Of a stretch of DNA of 64,000 nt, positions 28,021 through 37,037 are shown piece after piece. The notes under the pieces are model-generated. The model was given only the letters and a program-made list of their open reading frames with translations. It made no database searches and had not been told where the DNA came from. Source of the DNA: Aureimonas flava. GTDB taxonomy: Bacteria; Pseudomonadota; Alphaproteobacteria; Rhizobiales; Rhizobiaceae. The stretch lies in NCBI RefSeq assembly GCF_003583935.1, contig NZ_QYRN01000002.1, positions 372,001 to 436,000 on the forward strand, written 5' to 3'. The position numbers and the translations under genes are program-made. The stretch's first letter is position 1. Each line of letters starts with the position of its first letter.

Positions 28021-29079
28021 TCAGCCGTCCAGGCCGCAGGCGCGGCGCAGGAGGGCACAAGCCTCCGCTCGCCCCACCGCCGCGCAGCGCACCATGGCCT
28101 CCTCGGCCCGCGCGCGGTTGCGCAGGAGGTAGGCCGCGTTGTCCGGGTAGCGGCTGGCGCGCCATTCGCCGATCGTGATCGTCATCGCCTGCCGCACCGC
28201 CACGAGGTCTGGCAGGAGGTCGAGCTCGTGCGCCGGCATCGGATGCTCCGCGTGGTAGGCGGCGGCGATCTGCGCCGCAGGCCCGAACGGGTGCCCCTCC
28301 TCGGGCACCTGGTAGGCGCAGGCGACCGCGAGATCGTAGATCGCGAAGGTCTCCACCAAGTCGCCGAAGTCGAGGATGCCGGTGAGCCGGTCCATGTCCG
28401 CCTCGTCCACCAGGAGGTTGGACGGGTTGAAGTCGTTGTGCACCACCTGCCGCCGCAGGCCGGTCTCGCTCGGGGCGATCTCGTCGCGGAAGCGGGTGAA
28501 CACGGCCTCCACCCGCGCGCGCAGGGCGGGGTCGCCGACATGGCGCGTGCGCGCGAGAAGCGCCGGCGCGCGGCGGATGTCCCAGACGATCTCGTGCGCG
28601 GCGGCGGGGTCGGAGAAACCGGCGAGCCCGGCCGTGAGGCGTCCCAGCGCGGCGCCCAGCGCCCGCATCTGGCGCGGGCTGCGCGGCGTGCCGAGGAGCG
28701 GCCGGCCCGGCAGCCAGGTGAGGAGCCGGGCGACGTGGCGCTCGCCGCCGTGCGGGGCCGGGAACGCCGTCTCGCCCGCGCGCGTGCGCACCAGCCGCGG
28801 GGCCGGCACGTCCGGCGCGGCGCGTTCGAGATGCTCCAGCGCCCGGCTCTGGAACAGGGTGACGGCCGGATCCTCGGCCGCGTTGGCGATCTTCAGCACG
28901 AAGCGCCCGCCGTCCGCCGCGTCCATCCGCACGGTGAGGTCGCGCTCGCTGGCCAGCATCGTCGCCCTGGCCGCGATCGCGTACCGCTCGCGCACCAGCG
29001 CCTCGATCTCGGCCGGGGCGAAGCCCGGCGGGCGCGTGGTGAAGGCCGAGCGCGGCCCGGCGGTGTCGGACGGCGGCAT
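28021..29079 (-). CDS. APH-fold kinase, candidate hydroxylysine kinase
   Basis: 352 residues, aminoglycoside-phosphotransferase (APH) fold. It phosphorylates a small hydroxylated molecule with ATP. Seen: ERDLTVRMDA and FVLKIANAAED (ATP Lys), the Brenner motif HNDFNPSNLLVDE with catalytic Asp and metal Asn, and GILDFGDLVET. The ATG at 29079 has AAAGG six bases upstream. It is divergent from a class III PLP enzyme of the phospho-lyase type and next to gcdH and the CoA-transferase. Hydroxylysine kinase (HYKK) in animals has this fold and works with such a phospho-lyase. A homoserine-kinase-like or other amino-alcohol kinase is the alternative. Confidence 0.7.
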   Translation of the reverse strand: MPPSDTAGPRSAFTTRPPGFAPAEIEALVRERYAIAARATMLASERDLTVRMDAADGGRFVLKIANAAEDPAVTLFQSRALEHLERAAPDVPAPRLVRTRAGETAFPAPHGGERHVARLLTWLPGRPLLGTPRSPRQMRALGAALGRLTAGLAGFSDPAAAHEIVWDIRRAPALLARTRHVGDPALRARVEAVFTRFRDEIAPSETGLRRQVVHNDFNPSNLLVDEADMDRLTGILDFGDLVETFAIYDLAVACAYQVPEEGHPFGPAAQIAAAYHAEHPMPAHELDLLPDLVAVRQAMTITIGEWRASRYPDNAAYLLRNRARAEEAMVRCAAVGRAEACALLRRACGLDG

Positions 29080-29369
29080 GACCGGCCTTTCGCGCGAGGG
29101 TGGGGCATGACGGGCGCGCGGGCCCCCGTGGCGGCCCGATCGTGCCCCCATGCGATAGGCCATGGGCGGCGGGGCGGCAAGCCGCGCCCGCGTCCGGCGT
29201 CCGGCGTCCGGCGCCCGGTCGCGGCCCCCGTCTCGGGCCCCGGCCTCGGCCCGCCGCGCTTCCGGTGCGGGCCGGCGCGCGGTATGGTGCCGCCGCCGGC
29301 CCTCCACTCCGCGTTCCCGGGCCCCGCCCACGCCCTTCCCGCCCTCGCCCTTCCCGCCCCGGAGCCCGC

Positions 29370-30704
29370 ATGAGCGCCATCCCCGACCGTTCCATGGCGA
29401 ACGCCTTCTTGCCGGGCCGCGGCCACCTGTCGCCGGAGAACGAGGCGCTGGTGGCACGCCGCGCCCGCGTGCTCGGGCCCGCCTACCGCCTGATGTACGA
29501 GACGCCGCTGCACCTGGTGCGCGGCGAGGGCGTGTGGCTCTACGACGAGACGGGCCGCGCCTTCCTGGACGCCTACAACAACGTCGCCTCGCTGGGGCAT
29601 TGCCATCCGCGCGTGGTGGAGGCGATCCGCGCGCAGGCGGGCGTGCTGGCCACCAACACGCGCTACCTCCACACCACGATCCTCGATTGCGCCGAGCGGC
29701 TCGTCGCGCGGTTTCCCGCGCCCCTGTCGCAGGTCATGTTCGCCTGCACCGGCAGCGAGGCCAACGACCTGGCGCTGCGCATCGCCAAGGCCCATACCGG
29801 GGGCACCGGCGTCGTGGTCACCGAGCACGCCTATCACGGCATCACCGAGGCGGTGGCCGCCTTCTCACCCTCGCTCGGGGCCGCCGTGCCGCTCGGCCCC
29901 CACGTGCGAACCGTGCCCGCGCCCGACCGCACGCGCGCCGCGCCCGGCGAGGTCGGCGCCGCGTTCCGGGCCGACGTGGAGGCGGCGATCGCCGACCTCC
30001 GGCGCCACGGCATCGCGCCGGCGGCGCTCGTGGTCGACACGATGTTCACCAGCGACGGGATCCTGCCGGGTCCGGCGGGCTTCCTCCGGGGCGCGGCGGA
30101 GGCGATCCGCGCGGCCGGCGGCCTGTTCGTCGCCGACGAGGTGCAGCCCGGTTTCGGGCGCACGGGCGAGGCGATGTGGGGCTTCCAGCGCCACGGGGTC
30201 GTGCCCGACATGGTGACGCTGGGCAAGCCGATGGGCAACGGCCAGCCGATCTCGGCCGTGGTGATGCGCCCGGACGTGGTGGAGCGGTTCGGCCGGGAGG
30301 CCCGCTACTTCAACACGTTCGGCGGCAACGCCGTCTCCTGCGCGGCGGCGCTGGCGGTGCTGGAGGCGATCGAGGCCGAGGCGCTCCAGGCCAACGCGTT
30401 GCGGACGGGGCGTCATCTCCTGGAGCGCGTGGCCGCCGTCTGCGCGCCGCACGAGGCGGTGGGCGAGGTGCGCGGCGCGGGCCTCTTCGTCGCCGTGGAG
30501 TTCGTCGCGGACCGGGCCGACGGGGCGCCCGACGCCGCGCGGGCCGCGCGCGTCGTCAACGCCATGCGCGAGCGCGGCGTCCTGATCTCGATCTCCGGCC
30601 GCCATCACAACAGCCTGAAGATCCGCCCGCCCCTGGTGTTCTCGCGCGCCGACGCCGAGCTCCTCGCCGGCGTGCTGGCCGAGGCCCTCCAGGCCACCGC
30701 CTGA
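29370..30704 (+). CDS. Class III PLP enzyme of the phospho-lyase type (AGXT2L-like)
   Basis: 444 residues, fold-type I PLP enzyme. Substrate-side landmarks [18 protein letters not shown] and [11 protein letters not shown], the cofactor region [15 protein letters not shown], the PLP Asp in [14 protein letters not shown], and the Schiff-base Lys in [17 protein letters not shown]. The RYLH and LGKPMGNG signatures are those of ethanolamine-phosphate and 5-phosphohydroxylysine phospho-lyases rather than of ordinary omega-transaminases. Together with the neighbouring kinase this suggests removal of phosphate and ammonia from phosphohydroxylysine to give aminoadipate semialdehyde. GGAG is five bases before the ATG. 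A plain aminotransferase remains possible. Confidence 0.75.
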   Translation: MSAIPDRSMANAFLPGRGHLSPENEALVARRARVLGPAYRLMYETPLHLVRGEGVWLYDETGRAFLDAYNNVASLGHCHPRVVEAIRAQAGVLATNTRYLHTTILDCAERLVARFPAPLSQVMFACTGSEANDLALRIAKAHTGGTGVVVTEHAYHGITEAVAAFSPSLGAAVPLGPHVRTVPAPDRTRAAPGEVGAAFRADVEAAIADLRRHGIAPAALVVDTMFTSDGILPGPAGFLRGAAEAIRAAGGLFVADEVQPGFGRTGEAMWGFQRHGVVPDMVTLGKPMGNGQPISAVVMRPDVVERFGREARYFNTFGGNAVSCAAALAVLEAIEAEALQANALRTGRHLLERVAAVCAPHEAVGEVRGAGLFVAVEFVADRADGAPDAARAARVVNAMRERGVLISISGRHHNSLKIRPPLVFSRADAELLAGVLAEALQATA

Positions 30705-30720
30705 GCCGGGCCGGCGCCTG

Positions 30721-32013
30721 TCAGCCGAAGAGGTCGGGACGTTCCAGCCGTAGCGCGGCGGCGCGGCGGTGGCCCTCCAGCCCCTCGCTGGCGCTCTGGC
30801 GCACGGCGGGCGGGGCCACGGCGGCGACCCCCTCGTCCGTCAGCCACTGGTGCGTGGCGATCCGCAGGTACGAGCCGACCCAGAGCCCGCCCGTGTAGCG
30901 GCCGGCGCCCATGGTGGGCAGCGTGTGGTTGGTGCCGCAGCACTTGTCGGAATACACGACGCTGGCCTTGGGCCCGATGAACAGCGAGCCGTAGCCGGAC
31001 AGCCGGGCCGCCATGGCATGCGGGTCGCGCGTGTGGACCTGGAGGTGCTCGGCGGCGATCCAGTCGGAATAGGCGATCATGTCCTCCTGGGAGACGCAGA
31101 CCGCGACCTCGCCCTGCGCCTCCCAGGCGGCGCGCGCGACGGCGGCGGTGGACAGGGTCGCGAGCTGGCGTTCCACCTCGGCGACCACCGCCTCGGCGAG
31201 CGGCCGGTGCGTGGTGAGGAGGCCGACGCGCGTGTGCACGTCGTGCTCGGCCTGCGCCAGGAGGTCGGTCGCGATCACCTCCGCGTTGCCGGTCTCGTCG
31301 GCGAGCGTGTAGATCTCCGACGGGCCGGCGAGCTGGTCGATGCCGACCGGCCCGAAGACCTGGCGCTTGGCCTCGTTCACGAAGGCGTTGCCGGGGCCGA
31401 CGATCTTGTGCACCGCCGGGATCGTCGCGGTGCCGTAGGCCATGGCCGCGATCGCCTGCGCCCCGCCGACGCGGAAGATGCGGTCGGCGCCCGCCAGATG
31501 GCAGCCGGCCACCATCGCCTCGGCGGCGGTGGGCGGCAGGCAGGCGATCACCTCCGGGCAGCCGGCGACCTTGGCCGGCACGATGGTCATCACCGGCGCC
31601 GAGAGCAGCGGGTAGCGCCCGCCCGGCACATAGGCGCCGACCCGGGCCACGGGAATCACCCGATGGCCGAGATGGAGGCCCGGCCGCAGCTCGATCTCCA
31701 GCGGCAGCACGGTGGCGAGCTGCGCCTCGGCGAACGCGCGCACGTTGGCGATCGCGAATTCGGTGTCGGCGCGCGTCCGGGGGTCCAGCGCGGCCACCGC
31801 CGCCTCGCGCTCCGCCGCGCCGACCTCGAGCGCCGCCGGCTCCACCTTGTCGAACGCGGCCGAGAAGCGCCGCACCGCCGCGTCGCCCTCCTCGCGAACG
31901 GCTCGGAGGATCCCCGCCACCGCGTCGGCGACGCCCGCCTGCGTCGCGGCCCCGTCCCCGGGGGCCTTCACCACGTCGAGGCGGCGACGAAGGGCGTCGA
32001 TGTCGGAAACCAT
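30721..32013 (-). CDS. HisD-family alcohol/amino-alcohol dehydrogenase
   Basis: 430 residues. HisD-type enzymes oxidise an alcohol to an acid in two NAD-dependent steps with zinc. Seen: [46 protein letters not shown], the zinc ligands in [11 protein letters not shown] (Gln, His), the Asp in [14 protein letters not shown] and the His in [11 protein letters not shown], plus the catalytic Glu-His in AAEHLQVHT. The [10 protein letters not shown] box is typical of sulfopropanediol-type (HpsN-like) paralogues rather than biosynthetic histidinol dehydrogenase. It lies divergent from an XRE-cupin regulator and beside a polyamine-type importer, which suggests a catabolic alcohol. AGGA precedes the ATG by eight bases. 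The true substrate is unknown. Confidence 0.8.
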   Translation of the reverse strand: MVSDIDALRRRLDVVKAPGDGAATQAGVADAVAGILRAVREEGDAAVRRFSAAFDKVEPAALEVGAAEREAAVAALDPRTRADTEFAIANVRAFAEAQLATVLPLEIELRPGLHLGHRVIPVARVGAYVPGGRYPLLSAPVMTIVPAKVAGCPEVIACLPPTAAEAMVAGCHLAGADRIFRVGGAQAIAAMAYGTATIPAVHKIVGPGNAFVNEAKRQVFGPVGIDQLAGPSEIYTLADETGNAEVIATDLLAQAEHDVHTRVGLLTTHRPLAEAVVAEVERQLATLSTAAVARAAWEAQGEVAVCVSQEDMIAYSDWIAAEHLQVHTRDPHAMAARLSGYGSLFIGPKASVVYSDKCCGTNHTLPTMGAGRYTGGLWVGSYLRIATHQWLTDEGVAAVAPPAVRQSASEGLEGHRRAAALRLERPDLFG

Positions 32014-32018
32014 GGGGC

Positions 32019-32047
32019 GCGTCCTGCTCCGTTTGCGCGCAGGACGC
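32019..32047. promoter_or_regulatory. Inverted repeat between HisD-like and XRE-cupin genes
   Basis: Perfect nine-base arms, GCGTCCTGC (32019-32027) and GCAGGACGC (32039-32047), with an 11-base spacer, in the divergent region. It begins six bases before the HisD-like start codon, so it could be an operator for the neighbouring XRE-cupin protein or a hairpin in the 5' leader of the dehydrogenase mRNA. The sequence symmetry is observed; the role is inference. Confidence 0.4.
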
Positions 32048-32142
32048 TCGCAGAAGCGTCACACGCGGGCAATGGCGCGCGCCGGCGCGTTCAGTATGAT
32101 GAGCGGACCGCGCCGCCGGGGCGCCGGACGCCAGGAGCCCCC

Positions 32143-32691
32143 ATGCCCGCCATCGGAGCCGCCATCCGCGAGTTGCGCCGCCGCCGCCAGCTCTCCACGC
32201 GCGACCTCGCCGCGCGCTCCGGCATCGCCCATTCCACCATCTCGCTCCTGGAGCGCGACCGCATCAGCCCCTCGGTCGACACGCTGGGCGCGATCCTGGA
32301 GGCCATGGGCTCGACCCTCACCGGCTTCTTCTCCGAGATCGGGCCGGCACTGCCCCATTCGCCCTTCTACCGGGCTGAGGACCTGGTCGAGATCGGCCGC
32401 GCCGACGGGGTTTCCTACCGCATGGTCGGCATCAACCATCCGAGCCGCAAGCTCCTGATGCTGCGCGAGACCTACCAGCCCGGCGCCGACACGGGCGAGG
32501 CCTTCTCGCACAAGGCGCAGGAGGCGGGCATCGTGACGACCGGCGCGGTGGAGGTCAGCGTCGGCGACGAGACGCGGCTCCTGCGGGCCGGCGACGCCTA
32601 CTATTTCGACAGCGAGACGCCGCACCGCTTCCGCAATCCGGGCCCGGAGCCGGCCGAGCTGGTGAGCGCCATCACGCCGCCGACCTACTGA
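32143..32691 (+). CDS. XRE-family regulator with C-terminal cupin domain
   Basis: 182 residues. The N-terminal helix-turn-helix (about 4-60: [39 protein letters not shown]) is followed by a cupin sensor (about 105-175: [34 protein letters not shown]). Such regulators, for example PuuR-like proteins, control polyamine or amino-acid catabolism and bind a small effector in the cupin barrel. AGGAG lies five bases before the ATG. It is divergent from the HisD-like gene and directly upstream of the four-gene ABC importer and an aminotransferase, so it is likely their local regulator. Confidence 0.87.
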   Translation: MPAIGAAIRELRRRRQLSTRDLAARSGIAHSTISLLERDRISPSVDTLGAILEAMGSTLTGFFSEIGPALPHSPFYRAEDLVEIGRADGVSYRMVGINHPSRKLLMLRETYQPGADTGEAFSHKAQEAGIVTTGAVEVSVGDETRLLRAGDAYYFDSETPHRFRNPGPEPAELVSAITPPTY

Positions 32692-32792
32692 CGCGGCCGG
32701 AAACTATTCCGAGCGCCGCCGCGAAGCGTTTTGCGCCCGCGCCCTTTCGTGCTTCAGTTTCGAACGGTTCAACTCCCGGGGGAGACACGCTC

Positions 32793-33842
32793 ATGCCACG
32801 CAACGGACTTCGCAGCATCCTCGCCGGCCTCGCCGTCGCCGGCCTCGCGGCCGCCGCGCCTGCCGCCGCGCGCGACCTCACCGTGGTCTCCTGGGGCGGC
32901 AACTACCAGGACGCCCAGCGCGAGATCTACTTCAAGCCCTTCGCCGCCAAGACCGGCAAGCCGGTGCTCGAAGAATCCTGGGACGGCGGCTACGGCGTCC
33001 TGTCGGCCAAGATGCAGGCCGGCACCCCCAACTGGGACGTGGTCCAGGTCGAGGCCGAGGAACTGGCGCTCGGCTGCGCCGACGGCATCTACGAGCCGGT
33101 GGACTGGTCGAAGATGGGCGGCGAGGACAAGTTCATCCCCTCGGCGGTCAGCGAGTGCGGCGTCGGCGCCATCGTCTGGACCACCGGCCTCGGCTACGAC
33201 GCCGACAAGCTGAAGGAGGCGCCCCGGAGCTGGGCCGACTTCTTCGACACCGCCAAGTTTCCCGGCAAGCGCGCGCTGCGCAAGGGCCCGAAATACGCGC
33301 TGGAATTCGCCCTGATCGCGGACGGCGTGGATCCGAAGGAGGTCTACGACGTGCTCGCGACGCCCGAGGGCGTCGACCGCGCCTTCCGCAAGCTCGACAC
33401 GATCAAGGGCGACCTCGTCTGGTGGGAGGCCGGCGCCCAGCCGATCCAGCTCCTCGCCTCCGGCGAGGTGGTGATGACGTCGGCCTACAACGGGCGCCTC
33501 GCCGGCATCAACAAGTCGGAGGGCAAGAACTTCCAGATCGTCTGGCCGGGCTCGATCTACGCGGTGGATTCCTGGGTCGTGCTCAAGGGCTCGCCCAACA
33601 AGGAGGCCGCGTTCGACTTCGTCGCCTTCGCCAGCGAGCCGGCCAACCAGTCCAAGCTGCCCGACTACATCGCCTACGGCCTGCCCGAGAAGGAGGCCGG
33701 CGCCATGCTGTCGCCCGCGGTGGCCGCCGAGCTGCCGACCGCCCCGGCCAACCTCGACGTCGCCATCCCGCTCGACACCGACTTCTGGGTCGACAACATC
33801 GAGGCGCTGAACACGCGCTTCAACGCCTGGGTGGCGCAGTAG
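32793..33842 (+). CDS. Polyamine-type ABC transporter substrate-binding protein
   Basis: 349 residues. A signal peptide (residues 1-26, cut near APAAARD) sends it to the periplasm. The mature protein is a PotD/PotF-like cluster D binding protein: DLTVVSWGGNYQDAQREIYF, VLEESWDGGYGVLSAKM, NWDVVQVEA, and YAVDSWVVLKGSPNKEAAFD. It captures a small cationic or amino-compound ligand and delivers it to the permeases. It is the first gene of the importer operon and is followed by a strong hairpin. The ligand is not certain; polyamines, or the amino compounds metabolised by adjacent enzymes, are candidates. Confidence 0.88.
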   Translation: MPRNGLRSILAGLAVAGLAAAAPAAARDLTVVSWGGNYQDAQREIYFKPFAAKTGKPVLEESWDGGYGVLSAKMQAGTPNWDVVQVEAEELALGCADGIYEPVDWSKMGGEDKFIPSAVSECGVGAIVWTTGLGYDADKLKEAPRSWADFFDTAKFPGKRALRKGPKYALEFALIADGVDPKEVYDVLATPEGVDRAFRKLDTIKGDLVWWEAGAQPIQLLASGEVVMTSAYNGRLAGINKSEGKNFQIVWPGSIYAVDSWVVLKGSPNKEAAFDFVAFASEPANQSKLPDYIAYGLPEKEAGAMLSPAVAAELPTAPANLDVAIPLDTDFWVDNIEALNTRFNAWVAQ

Positions 33843-33852
33843 TCGCCGCCCC

Positions 33853-33877
33853 GGGGCCGGCGCCCGCCGCCGGCCCC
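33853..33877 (+). terminator. Hairpin after the binding-protein gene
   Basis: Ten-base arms GGGGCCGGCG and CGCCGGCCCC with a five-base loop, 11 bases after the stop of the substrate-binding protein and 51 bases before the ATPase gene. There is no T-run. Such hairpins inside ABC importer operons often stabilise the upstream message or attenuate readthrough, keeping binding protein in excess; this function is inferred. Confidence 0.5.
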
Positions 33878-33927
33878 GTCCCGATCCGGCGCCCCGCCGG
33901 CCCGAGCGACGGTTCGCAAGAGGCCCG

Positions 33928-34986
33928 ATGACCTTCATCCGTTTCCAGGACGTGTCGAAGTCCTTCGGCCAGACCCGGGTGGTCGAGAACCTCGACCTCG
34001 ACGTCGAGAAGGGGGAGTTCCTGTCGCTGCTCGGCCCCTCGGGCTCGGGCAAGACCACGATCCTGATGATGCTGGCGGGGTTCGAGGACGCCACGTCGGG
34101 CACGATCCTGATGGACGGGGAGCGCATCCAGGACCTGCCGCCCCACCGGCGCGGCATCGGCGTCGTGTTCCAGAACTACGCCCTGTTCCCGCACATGACG
34201 ATCGCCGAGAACGTCGCCTTCCCGCTCCAGATGCGCGGGCTCGCCAAGGCCGAGGTCGGCACGCGCGTCGGCCGGGCGCTGGAGCGGGTGCGCCTCGGCC
34301 ATCTGGGCGACCGGCGGCCCGACCAGCTCTCGGGTGGCCAGCAGCAGCGCGTGGCGCTGACCCGCGCCCTGGTGTTCGAGCCCAAGGTCGTGCTGATGGA
34401 CGAGCCGCTCGGCGCCTTGGACAAGCAGTTGCGCGAGGAGATGCAGCTCGAGATCCGCGAGCTGCACCGCCGCCTCGGCCTCACCGTGGTCTTCGTCACC
34501 CACGACCAGGGCGAGGCGCTCACCATGTCGAACCGCATCGCCATCTTCGACCGGGGCCGGATCTCGCAGGTGGGCACGGCGACCGAGGTCTACGACCATC
34601 CCGAGAACGCCTTCGTGGCCCAGTTCATCGGCGAGACCAACCTCCTTCGGGCGACCGTCGCGGCCGCCGACGCGGACGGCGCGGTCCTCGCTCTGGCCGG
34701 CGGCGCCGAGCTGCGCGCGGGGCCCGGCCGGGCGTTCCGGCCGGGCAGCGCCGTCACCGCCTCCGTCCGCCCCGAGCGCCTGCATCTTCACGCGGCGCCC
34801 CGCCCCGGCGCCATCGAGGCGCGTGTGGATGACGTGGTCTACCAGGGCGACCATCTCCGGCTGCACCTGTCGCGCGGGGACCTGTCGCTGATCGCGCGCG
34901 CCGAGCGACGCCAGGCGCCGCCCGCCTTGGGCGGCCCGGTCCACGTGGCGGTGGATCCGGCGGACGTCGCGGTGTTTCCGGCATGA
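33928..34986 (+). CDS. Polyamine-type ABC transporter ATPase (PotA-like)
   Basis: 352 residues. Walker A GPSGSGKTT, Q-loop FQNYALFPHM, signature LSGGQQQRVALTRAL, Walker B VVLMDEPLGALD and switch His VFVTHDQGEAL are all intact. A TOBE domain occupies the C-terminal ~100 residues. It powers import through the two permeases encoded next. Its stop overlaps the start of the first permease gene by four bases. PotA-type ATPases serve spermidine, putrescine and related uptake systems. Confidence 0.93.
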   Translation: MTFIRFQDVSKSFGQTRVVENLDLDVEKGEFLSLLGPSGSGKTTILMMLAGFEDATSGTILMDGERIQDLPPHRRGIGVVFQNYALFPHMTIAENVAFPLQMRGLAKAEVGTRVGRALERVRLGHLGDRRPDQLSGGQQQRVALTRALVFEPKVVLMDEPLGALDKQLREEMQLEIRELHRRLGLTVVFVTHDQGEALTMSNRIAIFDRGRISQVGTATEVYDHPENAFVAQFIGETNLLRATVAAADADGAVLALAGGAELRAGPGRAFRPGSAVTASVRPERLHLHAAPRPGAIEARVDDVVYQGDHLRLHLSRGDLSLIARAERRQAPPALGGPVHVAVDPADVAVFPA

Positions 34987-36161
34987 GCCGCGCCGGCTCC
35001 ACGGGGCGCAGCGCCGTGCTGGTCGCGCCGCTCTTCTTGTTCCTCGCCGTGTTCTTCCTGTGGCCGCTCTGGACCATGGTATCGGTGGCGGTGCGCGACC
35101 CGGCCGTCGGCGCCGCGCTGCCCCGCACCGCCGCCGCGATCGCCGCGTGGGACGGCGAGGGCCTGCCGGACGCCGGGACGCAGGCCGCGCTGGTGGCGGA
35201 CCTGCGCGCGGCCGACGCCATCGGGCTCGGCGCGGCCGTGCGCCGGCTCAACAGCGACGTGTCCGGCTTCCGGACCCTGATCCCCAAGACGCAGCGCGCG
35301 GCGCGCGGCGCCGAGGAGGGCCAGCCGGTCGACCTCGCGGCCCTCGACCGGCGCTGGGCCGACCCGGCCTTCTGGGGCGCGATCCAGGCCGCGGCTTCCG
35401 CCTATACGGATCGCAACCTCCTCGCCTCGGTGGACCTCACGCGCGACGAGGACGGAGCCATCGCGAGCCTGCCGGCGGGCGCCTCGGCCAACCGGCTCAT
35501 CATCGGGCGCACCTTCCTGATCGCCGCCGTGATCACCCTGTGCTGCCTCGCCATCGGCCTGCCCTACGCCGTGCTGATGGCATCCACCACGGGCTGGCGG
35601 CGCCATGCGCTGATGCTGGCGGTGCTGCTGCCGCTCTGGACCTCGCTCCTGGTGCGCACCGCCGCCTGGTTCATCCTCCTGCAGGACCAGGGGGTCATCA
35701 ACGGCGCGCTGCAGGCGATCGGGCTGACCGACGGGCCGCTGCCGCTGATCTTCAACCGCGCCGGCGTGGTGATCGCCATGACGCACGTGCTCCTGCCCTT
35801 CATGGTGCTGCCGATCTACTCGGTGGTGAACGCCATCCCGAAGACGCTGATGCCGGCCGCCGCCTCCATGGGCGCACCGCCGCTCGCCGCGTTCCGACGC
35901 ATCCTCCTGCCGCTCGCCATGCCCGGCATCCTGTCGGGCTCCCTGCTCGTGTTCATGGTGGCGATCGGCTACTACATCACGCCGGCCCTTGTGGGCGGCC
36001 CCAACGACCAGATGATCTCCTCGGTGATCGCCTTCTACGCGCTCCAGACGGCGAACTGGGGCATGGCGGGGGCGCTGGGGCTGATCCTGCTCGCAGCGAC
36101 CACGATCCTCTACCTCCTGTACGGCCGGCTGTCGCGCACCGGCACGCCGCTGGGGACCTGA
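34983..36161 (+). CDS. Polyamine-type ABC transporter permease 1 (with large loop)
   Basis: 392 residues, longer than the usual ~300 for PotB-like permeases. TM1 is near residues 10-35 (VLVAPLFLFLAVFFLWPLW). It is followed by a ~140-residue mostly hydrophilic loop (about 36-175) predicted to be periplasmic, then five further TM helices. The cytoplasmic coupling loop (LMPAAASMGAPPLAAFRRIL) contacts the ATPase. The big loop could touch the binding protein or act as a second binding site; it is the main oddity. The ATG overlaps the ATPase stop (ATGA). Confidence 0.9.
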   Translation: MSRAGSTGRSAVLVAPLFLFLAVFFLWPLWTMVSVAVRDPAVGAALPRTAAAIAAWDGEGLPDAGTQAALVADLRAADAIGLGAAVRRLNSDVSGFRTLIPKTQRAARGAEEGQPVDLAALDRRWADPAFWGAIQAAASAYTDRNLLASVDLTRDEDGAIASLPAGASANRLIIGRTFLIAAVITLCCLAIGLPYAVLMASTTGWRRHALMLAVLLPLWTSLLVRTAAWFILLQDQGVINGALQAIGLTDGPLPLIFNRAGVVIAMTHVLLPFMVLPIYSVVNAIPKTLMPAAASMGAPPLAAFRRILLPLAMPGILSGSLLVFMVAIGYYITPALVGGPNDQMISSVIAFYALQTANWGMAGALGLILLAATTILYLLYGRLSRTGTPLGT

Positions 36162-36162
36162 C

Positions 36163-36945
36163 ATGCTCAAGACCGCGCAAGGGCTGTTCGGAACGCTCGC
36201 CGTCCTGTTCCTGCTGGCGCCGCTGGTGGCGATCCTGCCGCTCGCCTTCACCGACGGCATCTTCCTGAACTACCCGATCCCTGCCGTCTCGCTGCGCTGG
36301 TTCGACGAGCTGGCGCGGGCCGACGCCTGGCGCCTGTCGATCCTCAACAGCCTGGTGATCGGCGGCGGCGCCACGGTGCTCTCGGTGGTGCTCGGCACCT
36401 TGGCGGCGCTCGGCCTTCGCAACGGGCTCCTGCCGTTTCCGAGCGTCCTGCGGACCTTCTTCCTCCTGCCCATGGTGGTGCCGGCGGTGGTGCTGGGCGT
36501 CGGGCTCCAGATCTCGCTCGGCGGGCTCGGCCTCACCAGCACCTATGGAGGGGTGATCCTGTCGCACACGGTCCTGTGCGTGCCCTTCGTGGTGATCAGC
36601 GTGTCCACCGCGCTCCAGGGCATCGACCGGCGCGTCGAGCGGGCGGCGGCGAGCCTCGGCGCCTCGCCCGCCACCGTGTTCCGGCGCGTCACCCTGCCGC
36701 TCGCCCTGCCCGGCGTCGTCACCGGCGCGGTGTTCGCCTTCGCGACCTCCCTGGACGAGGTCGTGCTCACCCTGTTCGTCGCCGGGCCCAACCAGCGCAC
36801 CCTGGCGCGCCAGATGTTCTCCTCGATCCGCGAGAACATCTCGCCGGCGATCGCGGCCGCCGCCTTCGTGCTGATCCTCGGCACGCTGATGCTCGCCGCG
36901 CTGGCGGCCCTCATGAACCGGCGCCGGCGGGCCGGCGCGGCTTGA
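36163..36945 (+). CDS. Polyamine-type ABC transporter permease 2
   Basis: 260 residues, PotC-like, six predicted TM helices, first at about 10-30 (TLAVLFLLAPLVAILPLAFT). The EAA coupling loop reads VERAAASLGASPATVFRRVT. It forms the channel as a heterodimer with the preceding permease. It starts one base after the stop of that gene and ends 92 bases before the aminotransferase. Confidence 0.92.
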   Translation: MLKTAQGLFGTLAVLFLLAPLVAILPLAFTDGIFLNYPIPAVSLRWFDELARADAWRLSILNSLVIGGGATVLSVVLGTLAALGLRNGLLPFPSVLRTFFLLPMVVPAVVLGVGLQISLGGLGLTSTYGGVILSHTVLCVPFVVISVSTALQGIDRRVERAAASLGASPATVFRRVTLPLALPGVVTGAVFAFATSLDEVVLTLFVAGPNQRTLARQMFSSIRENISPAIAAAAFVLILGTLMLAALAALMNRRRRAGAA

Positions 36946-37037
36946 CGCCGCGCTCGAGGCCGGCGCTCGTGTCACACGTGAAACCATCCGGGTCGGTCGC
37001 TCGCGCGAACGCCCGGATCACCAGAACGGAACCCATC

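Noticed and set aside
29180-29225. Tandem GTCCGGC units upstream of the class III PLP gene
   Set aside because: A few copies of a seven-base unit in GC-rich intergenic DNA; no sign of a regulatory array or CRISPR-like spacing.
30721-32013. Biosynthetic histidinol dehydrogenase (hisD) of the his pathway
   Set aside because: Context is catabolic and the [10 protein letters not shown] box fits catabolic paralogues; kept as a HisD-family enzyme without a symbol.
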